This document shows positions 45,009-53,194 of a stretch of DNA of 64,000 nucleotides, piece after piece. Below the pieces are notes generated by a model. It was not told where the DNA came from. It worked only from the letters and a program-made list of their open reading frames with translations, and did not search any database. A program made the position numbers and the translations under genes. The DNA lies in NCBI RefSeq assembly GCF_016195855.1, contig NZ_JACPYU010000016.1, positions 496,001 through 560,000 of the forward strand, in the 5' to 3' direction. Each line of letters opens with the position of its first letter. Position 1 is the stretch's first letter. Source of the DNA: Aquabacterium sp. (GTDB lineage: Bacteria > Pseudomonadota > Gammaproteobacteria > Burkholderiales > Burkholderiaceae_C).

Positions 45009-45091
45009 AGCGACTCCTGATGTTCAGATGGTTGACGGGCGCACAAGCGAAGACGTTGCGGCGGGCACCCCACCACAACGCCGCGTCGGCC

Positions 45092-45547
45092 TTACTTGCT
45101 TGCAGCGTCCTGCATCGGCTTGGCACCCATCTTGGAGCCCATGCCCATGCCCGGCTTCATGTCGCCACCAGGAGCAGAAGCTCCCATGCCTTGAGCGCCC
45201 ATCATTCCCATATTGCCGCTCTTGTCCATGCCGCCGTTTTTGTCCATGTGCTCATGCATCTCTTTCATGTGCTTGTCCATGAGCTTCTGGCGTTTGGCGG
45301 GGTCCTTGGTGCCGTGGATCTTCTTCATCTCCTTTTGATGCTTGTCGTGCATCTCGTGCATGCCCTCCATGCCGCCCATCCCGGCTGGCTTGGAGGCCAT
45401 GTCGGCGGATGGCACCGGTGCAACTGCTGAGGCCGCAGCCTGGGGATGGTGGGCCTTGTGGTCCTCTTCTTTGGTTTGGGCCGAAGCGTTACCAATGGCG
45501 ACCAAAGCCAGCATCAGGGAGGAAATCAGTTTCGTGGGGGTGTGCAT
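45092..45547 (-). CDS. Met/His/Lys-rich periplasmic protein, putative copper binder
   Basis: A 151-residue exported protein: signal peptide to GNASAQ, then GGMEGMHEMHDKHQKEMKKIHG, TKDPAKRQKLMDKHMKEMHEHM and a Met/Gly tail (GMMGAQGMGASAPGGDMKPG). The dense His/Met helices suggest a soft-metal sponge. TKDPAKRQKLMDKHM parallels TQDPQERQRLLQDHW in the protein at 9777-10346. It is the first gene after the CusR-like box at 45670-45691 and leads the DUF2933-ICMT-ATPase run. Confidence 0.78.
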   Translation of the reverse strand: MHTPTKLISSLMLALVAIGNASAQTKEEDHKAHHPQAAASAVAPVPSADMASKPAGMGGMEGMHEMHDKHQKEMKKIHGTKDPAKRQKLMDKHMKEMHEHMDKNGGMDKSGNMGMMGAQGMGASAPGGDMKPGMGMGSKMGAKPMQDAASK

Positions 45548-45669
45548 GTCATGCTCCTTGTTCGTCAGCTTGAAAAAATGAAGATCTGCGTCAATCCTTG
45601 GGTTTCACCACATGCTCTTTGGGTGGTTGGTAAGAGCTTAGGCCGCTGCACTGTCCTGCGGATTACCGC

Positions 45670-45691
45670 AACATTACGATTTCGTCATGTT
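45670..45691 (-). promoter_or_regulatory. CusR/CopR-like box upstream of the copper ATPase operon
   Basis: A 22-bp imperfect palindrome with ends AACAT and ATGTT and core ATTACGA-2 nt-TTCGTCAT in the plus direction. It matches 11 of the 14 non-spacer positions of the E. coli CusR box (ATGACAA-2 nt-TTGTCAT). Its reverse complement aligns end to end with the box at 52405-52426, including the AACATGAC and GTAATGTT arms. It lies about 125 bp upstream of the Met-rich gene that heads the operon. Confidence 0.68.
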
Positions 45692-45732
45692 GCAGGCCCC
45701 GAGCAAACATGACGCTCACAAATTGATCTACG

Positions 45733-46197
45733 TCAATGCTTGTGACTTTCGTGATCGTCTGCGCGAGGAGCCAAAGGCGTGAAGCGCGCCTGCTGCTCGT
45801 CTTGCCCGGCCAGCTTGATCTTGACCACAGCCTTCAAGTCTGGCTGCGAGGCATACACCGCGTGCCCCGTCAGCTTGTTGTCGCCATCGGGCGCCAGCGC
45901 AGCGCTGACCTTGGTTTTGCCTGACAGCAGCGTGACCGAGCCAGACGCACCAGCGGTCGGGATTTTGGTTCCAGCATGGTCGGTCACATAGACCACGATG
46001 GTGTTGTCTTTGGCCGCTTTGCTGTCTTTGACGACCACGAGCTCGTAGTGGCTGCTACCTGCCATGCGCAACTGGCCACCATGTGGCGCCGTCAGCGTGT
46101 CCAGGTACGCATCGTCGTGCGCATGGGCCAACGGGGCCAATGCAAGGCCCAAGGCCAAGCCCGAGGCCAGGGTCAAGGTTTTGATCGCTTTCATCAT
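45733..46197 (-). CDS. Periplasmic protein of the third RND operon, unknown family
   Basis: A 154-residue exported protein (ATG 46197 or 46194, after AAGGA). Signal peptide to LAPLAHAHDDAY. The mature part reads LTAPHGGQLRMAGSSHYELVVV, NTIVVYVTDHAGTKIPTAGASG, then VKIKLAGQDEQQARFTPL and an end HESHKH: a beta-sandwich-like domain with His at both ends. It follows the RND pump by 46 bp. The YVTDHAG-type layout resembles small periplasmic domains fused to or encoded beside Cus/Czc systems; the ligand is unknown. Confidence 0.72.
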   Translation of the reverse strand: MMKAIKTLTLASGLALGLALAPLAHAHDDAYLDTLTAPHGGQLRMAGSSHYELVVVKDSKAAKDNTIVVYVTDHAGTKIPTAGASGSVTLLSGKTKVSAALAPDGDNKLTGHAVYASQPDLKAVVKIKLAGQDEQQARFTPLAPRADDHESHKH

Positions 46198-46243
46198 GAG
46201 TTTCCTTCTTTGCTTGGTCAAAAGTGCGTTGCCCTCAACGCGG

Positions 46244-49200
46244 TCAGTAGCTCTCGCCCGAGTGGGCGCTCAGCAGGTGCGCCAGGGATTTGCGCCCCCA
46301 GAGCCAAAACATCAAGGGGGTGAGCACGGTGTCCAGCACCGTCGAGCTGATCAGCCCGCCAAAGATCACCACAGCCACAGGGTGCAGCACCTCTTTGCCG
46401 GGTGCGTTGGCCGACATCAGCAGCGGCACCAGCGCGAACGCCGCCACCAGGGCTGTCATCAACACGGGCGTGAGGCGCTCCAATGAGCCGCGCACGATCA
46501 TGGGTTGACCGAACTGCTCGCCCTCCAGCGCGCACAGGTTGATGTAGTGACTGATCTTGAGGATGCCGTTGCGTGTGGCAATGCCGGTCAGCGTGATGAA
46601 GCCCACCAGGGCCGCCACTGACAGGGCCTGCCCCGAGATCCACAAAGCCACCACGCTGCCCACCAGGGCCAGTGGGATGTTGCCCATGATGATGGCCGTG
46701 AGCACCACCGAGCGGTAGCGGCTGTACAGCACCATGAAGATCAGCACCAGCGAGATGGCTGCCAGCAGCGCCATGAGCTGGGCCGCTTGCTCCTGGGCCT
46801 GAAACTGCCCTTCCAGCGCCGTGAAGTAGCCTTCAGGCAAAGGCTTGGATGCGATCTCCGCACGGATGGCCTTGACCACCTCGGCCAAGTCACGGCCATC
46901 GGTGTTGGCCGAGATGACGATGCGGCGGCGAGCGTTCTCGCGGCTGATCTGGTTGGGGCCGTCGGCGTCCTGGATCTGCGCCAGTTGGGACAGTGGCACC
47001 CGGCCGGTGGGCGTCTCGATCAGCAAGTTGGCCAGGTCGGTCGCACCGCGCTGGCTGTCGGGCAAGCGCACCAGCAGGTCAAAGCGCCGGTTGCCCTCCA
47101 CGACCTGGGTGATTCGCTCACCCTCGATCATCTCCTGCAGGGACCGCAGCAAGGTACCCGGTGCCACCCCCAGCCGCGCGGCCTGGTCGTAGTCGATGCG
47201 AATCTTGACCTGAGGGATCAGCACCTGCTTTTCGATCTGCAGGTCGGTAATGCCTGGGATGCGACTGAGCCGGGACTGCATGTCACCCGCCAGGCCACGC
47301 AAGGTGTCCAAGTCATCACCATAGATCTTCAGCGCAATCTGGGCGCGCACGCCGGACAGGAGGTGGTCCAGGCGATGGGAGATGGGTTGCCCCACGTTAC
47401 TGACGGCGGGTAACACCGCCAGGCGGGTGCGCAGGTCCGCGATGATTTCTTCCCGCGAACGGGCTGAAGGCTTGAGGTCCACATCCATCTCGGAGGAGTG
47501 CACCCCTTCAGCGTGCTCGTCCAACTCCGCTCGGCCTGTGCGGCGGCCTACCTGTGTCACTTCCGGCACGCCGGCCATGATCTGCTCGGCCATGGTGCCA
47601 ATGCGATTGGACTCGGCCAACGAGGTGCCCGGGTTAAGCAGCAAACTGACGGTGAGCGTGCCCTCGTTGAACGGTGGCAGGAAGGCACGCGGCATCCAGG
47701 CCATGGACGCGCCTGCCAGCACCACGGCCACAGCTGCGATCGACAGCAGCACGCGGCTGTGCTGGAAGGACCAGTTCAGCAAGCGGGTGTCGCCGCGCTT
47801 GAGCCAGCGCACCAAGGGGCTGTCGCCATGGCCCTCCAGCTTGAGCTTGGGCAAGAGGTAGTAAGCCATCACGGGCGTGAGCGTGACCGACACAATCATG
47901 CTGGCCAGGATGGACACGATGTAGGCCATGCCCAGCGGCGTGAACAACCGGCCTTCGATACCAGGCAAAACGAGCAGCGGCACGAACACCAGCACGATGA
48001 TCAGCGTGGCGTACACGATGGCCGAGCGCACCTCCAGCGTGGCATGCGCGATGACCTCGATCACCGGGCGCGGTGTGGGCAAGGCCTGGTTGAGCCTCAG
48101 GCGGCGCAGCACGTTCTCCACACCCACCACGGCGTCGTCCACCAGCTCGCCAATCGCAATGGCCAGGCCTCCCAGGGTCATGGTGTTGATCGACAGGCCC
48201 ATGTAGTGGAACACCAGCGCGGTCACCAGCAGAGACAGCGGGATGGCCATCAGCGAGATCACCGTGGTGCGCACATTGAGCAGGAAGAGGAACAGCACAA
48301 CGGCCACCAGGATGGCGCCATCGCGCAAAGCCTCTTCGACGTTGTTCACCGAGTGCTCGATGAAGTCCGCCTGCTTGAACAGGAACTGCGGTGTAGCCAG
48401 CCCATGTGGGCGGGCTTTGGCCAGATCGCCCATGGCCTGTTCCACCGCCCGGGTGACGGTCACGCTATCGGCGCTGGGCTGCTTCTGCACGGAAAGAATG
48501 ACGGCGGGCTTGCCGTTGTAGCTGGCATCGCCTCGCTTGGTGGCCGCAGCCACTTTGACGTCCGCCAGTTGTTTGAGCAGGATGGGCTGCCCGTTGCGCA
48601 CTGTCACCACCAGGTTTTGCAGGTCCTCGATGCGGCTGGTTCGCCCGATCTGGCGGATCAGGTACTCGCGGCCGTTGGCTTCCAGAAAGCCGCCACTGGT
48701 GTTGGCGCCGAAGTCCTGCAAGGCCGTGGCCAGCTTTTCTCGCTCCACGCCCAGGGCCATCAATTGCTCAGGCTTGAGCTCGACCCGGTACTGCCGCACC
48801 TCGCCACCGATCGGGATAACCTGTGCCACGCCAGGGATGGTCAGCAAGCGGGGCCGCATCACCCAGTCGGCGTATTCGCGCACCTGCATCGGGCTCACTT
48901 GCGCCGGGTCGGCGGGCAAGGCGATCAGCATGATCTCGCCCATGATGGAAGAGATCGGGCCCAACTGCGGCACGATGCCGGGTGGCAACTGGTCACGCAC
49001 CAGGTTCAGCCGCTCGCTGACCTGCTGGCGATTGCGGTAGATGTCGGTGCCCCAGTCGAACTCGACGTTGACCACGGACAGGCCAATGCCCGAGACCGAA
49101 CGCACCCGGGTCACCCCAGGCATGCCGTTCATGCTGGACTCGACCGGCAAGGTCACCAACTGCTCGACCTCTTCAGGGGCCATGCCACCGGCTTCGGTCA

Positions 49201-49348
49201 TCAGGGTGACGGTGGGTTTGTTCAGGTCCGGGAAAACATCCACGGGCATCTGACGCACGGTCAGCACCCCGTAGAGCACCAGGAGCATGGAGACGACCAG
49301 AACGATCAGCCGCTGCTTGAGGCTGCTGTGAATGAGGAAATCGAACAC
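46244..49348 (-). CDS. Heavy-metal RND efflux pump (third system)
   Basis: A 1034-residue pump starting with GTG at 49348 after AAGGGA. N terminus MFDFLIHSSLKQRLIVLVVSM and the porter loop GGMAPEEVEQLVTLPVESSMNG are standard. Helix 4 reads GGLAIAIGELVDDAVVGVEN: neither the CzcA form (DFG-VDGA) nor the CusA form (GAMVDAA-MIEN). It therefore belongs to a different heavy-metal RND subgroup whose substrate is less certain. Its operon diverges from a CusRS-type two-component system behind a CusR-like box, favouring copper or silver. Confidence 0.92.
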   Translation of the reverse strand: MFDFLIHSSLKQRLIVLVVSMLLVLYGVLTVRQMPVDVFPDLNKPTVTLMTEAGGMAPEEVEQLVTLPVESSMNGMPGVTRVRSVSGIGLSVVNVEFDWGTDIYRNRQQVSERLNLVRDQLPPGIVPQLGPISSIMGEIMLIALPADPAQVSPMQVREYADWVMRPRLLTIPGVAQVIPIGGEVRQYRVELKPEQLMALGVEREKLATALQDFGANTSGGFLEANGREYLIRQIGRTSRIEDLQNLVVTVRNGQPILLKQLADVKVAAATKRGDASYNGKPAVILSVQKQPSADSVTVTRAVEQAMGDLAKARPHGLATPQFLFKQADFIEHSVNNVEEALRDGAILVAVVLFLFLLNVRTTVISLMAIPLSLLVTALVFHYMGLSINTMTLGGLAIAIGELVDDAVVGVENVLRRLRLNQALPTPRPVIEVIAHATLEVRSAIVYATLIIVLVFVPLLVLPGIEGRLFTPLGMAYIVSILASMIVSVTLTPVMAYYLLPKLKLEGHGDSPLVRWLKRGDTRLLNWSFQHSRVLLSIAAVAVVLAGASMAWMPRAFLPPFNEGTLTVSLLLNPGTSLAESNRIGTMAEQIMAGVPEVTQVGRRTGRAELDEHAEGVHSSEMDVDLKPSARSREEIIADLRTRLAVLPAVSNVGQPISHRLDHLLSGVRAQIALKIYGDDLDTLRGLAGDMQSRLSRIPGITDLQIEKQVLIPQVKIRIDYDQAARLGVAPGTLLRSLQEMIEGERITQVVEGNRRFDLLVRLPDSQRGATDLANLLIETPTGRVPLSQLAQIQDADGPNQISRENARRRIVISANTDGRDLAEVVKAIRAEIASKPLPEGYFTALEGQFQAQEQAAQLMALLAAISLVLIFMVLYSRYRSVVLTAIIMGNIPLALVGSVVALWISGQALSVAALVGFITLTGIATRNGILKISHYINLCALEGEQFGQPMIVRGSLERLTPVLMTALVAAFALVPLLMSANAPGKEVLHPVAVVIFGGLISSTVLDTVLTPLMFWLWGRKSLAHLLSAHSGESY

Positions 49349-49372
49349 GGTGTTCCCTTGGTGTGTTGACGC

Positions 49373-50512
49373 TCAGCGCACTTGGGCCAGCAAGCTGGCA
49401 CCTTGGGTCACGATGCGATCGTGCTCACCCAGGCCCGAAGTCACCACCACGGTGCGGGCATCCAGCGGCTGGGTGCGCACAACCTTGGGGGCAAAGCGCT
49501 CAGGCGTCTGGTGCAGCCAGACCACCGTGTCACCCGCAGCGTTGCGGCTCAGTGCGGCTTGCGGCACGGCCACGCCTTGCACGGCCCGTGCGGTCTTGGC
49601 GGTCACCTTGAGCGTCTGCCCGATGGCCACGGGCGCATCGGCCTGGGTCACGCGAAACAGCAAAGGCATGGCCTGATCGCGCAACTGGCGCCCGCCGCCC
49701 ATGAACTGCAAGGCCAGCGTCCCGCCAGGGATGGCGGCACTGGCCTGGCTCAGCCCTTGGGTGAGCGCCGCGTCGTAGGCCAAGGCCTCGACCACCAGGC
49801 GTGTGGGGTTGACCACCTCAAACAGCACGTCCTTGGCGTCCACCACCTGGCCGATGACCACGCTGGATGACACCACCGTGCCACTGACGGGCGACAACAA
49901 TGCCTCCGGGGCACTCACGCTGGCACCGATGGCGGCGCGGCGCTTCTTGAGGGCATCGCGCTCATACCTAGCGGCCTCGATGTCCTTTTGCGGCACCGCG
50001 CCTTCCAGTTGTTCATAGCGGGCCAGCTTGCGCTCGGCCACAGCGTATTGCGCCTCCAAATCGGCCAGCGCGGACTGCTGATTGCCCCGGTCCAGACTGC
50101 TGGTGGCGGGACGCAAAAACGCGAGCACCTGACCTTTGACCACTGATTGGCCCAACACCGGCAAGCCCTGAGGACCGGGCTCGATGCGACCACCTTGTGT
50201 GGCCTGGACACGGCCGCCCGCATTCGGGTCAGCCAGCACGCGGCCGTTCAACTCAACGGCCACGGCATGGCTTTGAACCTGCGCCAGCAGCGTCTGGATG
50301 CCCAATCGATGCTGCACAGCCTTGGGCACCCACAGGCTCCCATCAGGCTGGCGCTGAGGTGCGCTGACATCCGATGACGACACCACGCCAACGACGGCAA
50401 CGGCCTTGGGCTTGGCATCCCCGTGGTCTTCGTCGCCATGGGCGTGTGCGATCGGCGAAAGCACTGCGGCGACCATGATGGCCAGTGCAGCTTGAGTGAA
50501 AGATATCTTCAT
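49373..50512 (-). CDS. Periplasmic adaptor (membrane fusion protein) of the third RND system
   Basis: A 379-residue adaptor; ATG 50512 follows AAGG. A signal sequence ending AHAHGDEDHGDAKPK places a His/Asp patch at the mature N terminus. The core has VELNGRVLADPNAGGRVQA, then a coiled hairpin (LADLEAQYAVAERKLARYEQLEG), and LLSPVSGTVVSSSVVIGQVV. There is no heavy-metal-binding or CusF-like domain, unlike the CusB at 3128. It links the pump at 46244 to the channel at 51101. Confidence 0.88.
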   Translation of the reverse strand: MKISFTQAALAIMVAAVLSPIAHAHGDEDHGDAKPKAVAVVGVVSSSDVSAPQRQPDGSLWVPKAVQHRLGIQTLLAQVQSHAVAVELNGRVLADPNAGGRVQATQGGRIEPGPQGLPVLGQSVVKGQVLAFLRPATSSLDRGNQQSALADLEAQYAVAERKLARYEQLEGAVPQKDIEAARYERDALKKRRAAIGASVSAPEALLSPVSGTVVSSSVVIGQVVDAKDVLFEVVNPTRLVVEALAYDAALTQGLSQASAAIPGGTLALQFMGGGRQLRDQAMPLLFRVTQADAPVAIGQTLKVTAKTARAVQGVAVPQAALSRNAAGDTVVWLHQTPERFAPKVVRTQPLDARTVVVTSGLGEHDRIVTQGASLLAQVR

Positions 50513-50516
50513 AAGC

Positions 50517-51104
50517 TCAGCCTTCAATCGGTGAGGTGCCTGGGCGGCGGCGCCATGCCCATCCGGCGATGATCAGCACCAGGGCCAAACCGGCGGCCCA
50601 GCCTCCCAACTTGCGCCAGACAGGGGCCGATTCAGGCGAAGAAGTAGATGCCGAAGCCTTTGGCGCCTCGTATTGCAGCGAAGCTTCGAGCAAATCAGCC
50701 CCGTCGTCGGTCTGCACCGACACCGTCAGCGGGTAACGCCCTGGCTTGGCAAAGACCTGGCCTGCAACGGTGTACACACCCGCCTCCACCTGTTTGGCCA
50801 CGGCTTTGAACGCCCCGCTTTCCACCTCGACGGTGGCGCCGGCAACGGGCGCGTTGGTGGCAAAGCGGTCCAGGTACAAGGTCAACACGGGCGGGACAGT
50901 GGGGTGGTCGTGTTCCGGTTCGCCAGACGCATGAGCGCCCGTCAGCACCATCACCAACTCGAAATCATCGGTCTGAGCCACAGCGCGTGGCGCCTGCCCC
51001 ACTTGAACCGGCGCAGCCGCAGCCTCGCCATGGTCTTCGCCGCCATGGGCCCCCGCCGTCAGCGCGCCACATGCGAGCGCGCAGGCAATCAATGTTCTTT
51101 TCAA
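50517..51104 (-). CDS. Membrane-anchored periplasmic protein of the third RND operon
   Basis: A 195-residue protein. The start is TTG at 51104, overlapping the channel stop (TTGA), with AAGGGG 7 bp upstream. A signal peptide is followed by HGGEDHGEAAAAP, then a beta-sandwich (LTLYLDRFATNAPVAGATVEV, YTVAGQVFAKPGRYPLTVSV) and a C-terminal membrane anchor (WAAGLALVLIIAGWAWRRR). This looks like a macroglobulin/FixH-like domain displayed in the periplasm; its place between channel and adaptor genes suggests an accessory role. Family not recognised with certainty. Confidence 0.75.
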   Translation of the reverse strand: MKRTLIACALACGALTAGAHGGEDHGEAAAAPVQVGQAPRAVAQTDDFELVMVLTGAHASGEPEHDHPTVPPVLTLYLDRFATNAPVAGATVEVESGAFKAVAKQVEAGVYTVAGQVFAKPGRYPLTVSVQTDDGADLLEASLQYEAPKASASTSSPESAPVWRKLGGWAAGLALVLIIAGWAWRRRPGTSPIEG

Positions 51105-52330
51105 GGCAATACCCCTTGGGCTTGAAGAAGTCGAGACTGCGCCAGGGAGTGGGCCGTCTCTTGACGTTTGAACCAGGCCTGCGCTTCATGGGAGGCAGCG
51201 CGGGCGCGCATCAGGGTGGGCAGATCGGACTCACCCAACTCGAACGAGCGCTGCGCCAGGTTCAAGTTGTCTGCGGTCAAGGCCTGACGCTCACGCGCCA
51301 TGTCCAACTGCCGCTGGGCCAGATCCAACTCGCTTTGCGCTCTGAGCGCCTCTTGCTGCGTGCGGGTTTGAGCAAGGGTCAACTCCGCTTCAGCCTGCGC
51401 CAGTTCTGCTCTCGCTGCAGCGCCATCCTGGCGCACCCTGGCACCAGAAGACAGAGGGATGGTCAGCTTCACCCCCACGGCCTGGTCATACGGCGTCATG
51501 CCGTCGCCGCGTTGGTTGGTCCATCTCACGGCAATCTCGGGCGCATCGCGCTGGCTGGCATCCACCAGCGCCAGGCGACTCTGTGCCACCTCGGCGATCG
51601 CCTGCAAGGCGCGCAATTGGGGATGCAATGACAGGCGCGATGCTTCCACGTCCTGCGCCTGTGCGGTTTCAGCCGGAAGTGCAACTGGAGCGTCCGCCCC
51701 CGTGAGCGTGCGATAGGCCTGCATCGCTTGCTGCAAGCCACTGTCGGCGTCGAGCACCTCGGCCTGGGCTGCCAGGCGTTCGGTCTTGACCAGGTTCGCA
51801 TCCACACGGGCCAGATCGCCGGTCTTGAACCGGCGCAACACGCTACCCTCCAAAGCCTGCGCGGTTTCCAGTCGCTGATGCGCCAGCGCTGCCGCATCAC
51901 GTGCCGCAGCCACCCGCCACCAGGCTTCGCGCACCTCGGCAGCCAGTTGCAGCTTCAGGCTGGCGTTCCTCGCATCCAGTTCGACCGCCGCCTTTTCTGC
52001 CAGGGATTCGCGCGCGCTCCTTTGTCCTGGCAACCAGAGGGGCGTGGCCAACTCTACTTCCCACTCACGGCGCCCGGTGTTTTGGTTGAGACGGTCGTTC
52101 AAGTGGTTGAGCGACACGGATGCTGGCCCTGGCGTCAAACCTCGCGCAAGGTCCAGGCCTGCCTGTGCTTCAGCTTGCCTGGCGCTCAGGGCAACGGCCT
52201 GAGGCGCGCGTGCCCAAGCCGCATCCAGCGCCTGGGTCATAGTCTGCGCCACCACGCCGCGCCCCGAGGTCAGCCCCATCAATAAACCAAACATCCAGGC
52301 GGCTTGGGCATGTCTACGCTTGCTCAGCAT
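51101..52330 (-). CDS. TolC-family channel of the third RND system
   Basis: A 409-residue outer-membrane efflux protein from ATG 52330. Signal peptide region AAWMFGLLMGLTSGRGVVAQ, then two OEP repeats (ALDAAWARAPQAVALSARQ; later LAQRSFELGESDLPTLMRARA). Shorter than the two other channels in the window. It opens the operon channel - anchored protein - adaptor - pump - periplasmic protein, and diverges from the response regulator gene over a 180-bp region with a CusR-like box. Confidence 0.88.
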   Translation of the reverse strand: MLSKRRHAQAAWMFGLLMGLTSGRGVVAQTMTQALDAAWARAPQAVALSARQAEAQAGLDLARGLTPGPASVSLNHLNDRLNQNTGRREWEVELATPLWLPGQRSARESLAEKAAVELDARNASLKLQLAAEVREAWWRVAAARDAAALAHQRLETAQALEGSVLRRFKTGDLARVDANLVKTERLAAQAEVLDADSGLQQAMQAYRTLTGADAPVALPAETAQAQDVEASRLSLHPQLRALQAIAEVAQSRLALVDASQRDAPEIAVRWTNQRGDGMTPYDQAVGVKLTIPLSSGARVRQDGAAARAELAQAEAELTLAQTRTQQEALRAQSELDLAQRQLDMARERQALTADNLNLAQRSFELGESDLPTLMRARAASHEAQAWFKRQETAHSLAQSRLLQAQGVLP

Positions 52331-52404
52331 GTCACGGTCTTTCACGGTTCCCGTTTTGGAATGCCGCGATCATGCGCAACCCCACCCAACAATCGAGTTA
52401 CCAG

Positions 52405-52426
52405 AACATGACAATGTTGTAATGTT
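52405..52426. promoter_or_regulatory. CusR/CopR-like box between the RND operon and cusRS
   Basis: A 22-bp near-palindrome, AACATGACAA then TG then TTGTAATGTT, matching 13 of the 14 non-spacer positions of the E. coli CusR box (ATGACAA-2 nt-TTGTCAT). It is 75 bp upstream of the channel gene (minus) and 85 bp upstream of the regulator gene (plus), so one site could serve both directions. A partner box of the same form lies at 45670-45691. Confidence 0.78.
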
Positions 52427-52510
52427 CAGCTCATCTTTCAGACAGCCGCCGTTCGCTACAGTGCGGCTGTCGCCTCGGTGATCTGTGTGTTTTGAATGGG
52501 AGATGCCCTC

Positions 52511-53194
52511 GTGAAATTGCTCGTCGTCGAGGATGAAAGCAAAACCGCCGACTACCTCCGGCAAGGGCTGATGGAGGCCGGTTTTGTGGTGGATCTTGCA
52601 CGCACTGGTCTGGATGGCCACCACCTGGCCATGACCGAGCCTTATGACCTGATCGTGCTGGATGTGATGCTGCCTGATGTGGATGGCTGGCGGATCTTGC
52701 AATCCCTGCGCGAAGCGGGTAAACAGACGCCCGTGCTCTTTCTGACCGCCAGAGACAGCGTGGAAGACCGCGTCAAAGGCCTGGAGTTGGGTGCCGACGA
52801 CTACCTGGTCAAACCCTTTGCCTTTGCCGAGTTGCTGGCACGTGTGCGCACCCTGATGCGCCGGGGCAGCACGCCTGTGCAATCAGACCGCCTGCAGGTG
52901 GCCGACCTTGTGCTGGACCTGGCCAAACGCCGTGCCATGCGGGGCACGGCGCGCATCAACCTCACCGGCAAGGAGTTCTCGCTGCTAGAGCTGTTGGTCC
53001 GCCGCCAGGGCGAAGTCCTGCCGCGCTCTCTGATCGCCTCCCAGGTTTGGGACATGAACTTTGACAGCGACACCAACGTCATCGATGTGGCCATCCGCCG
53101 CTTGCGCGCCAAGATCGATGATGAGTTCGAGCCCAAGCTGATCCACACCGTGCGTGGCATGGGCTACAGCCTGGAAGCACCCGATGATGTCTGA
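52511..53194 (+). CDS. cusR: CusR/CopR-type response regulator
   Basis: A 227-residue OmpR-family regulator. GTG at 52511 gives the canonical start (V/M)KLLVVEDES; an ATG 15 bp upstream is possible but overlaps the GGGAG ribosome site. The receiver has E7/D8, phospho-acceptor D51 (LIVLDVMLP) and K101 (DDYLVKPF). The winged helix has [20 protein letters not shown] and [15 protein letters not shown]. It closely resembles the CusR/CopR/SilR group. It overlaps the kinase gene by 11 bp and diverges from the third RND operon. Confidence 0.93.
   Translation: MKLLVVEDESKTADYLRQGLMEAGFVVDLARTGLDGHHLAMTEPYDLIVLDVMLPDVDGWRILQSLREAGKQTPVLFLTARDSVEDRVKGLELGADDYLVKPFAFAELLARVRTLMRRGSTPVQSDRLQVADLVLDLAKRRAMRGTARINLTGKEFSLLELLVRRQGEVLPRSLIASQVWDMNFDSDTNVIDVAIRRLRAKIDDEFEPKLIHTVRGMGYSLEAPDDV

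Noticed and set aside
47498-49369. 623-codon plus-strand frame
   Set aside because: Antisense shadow of the third RND pump gene.
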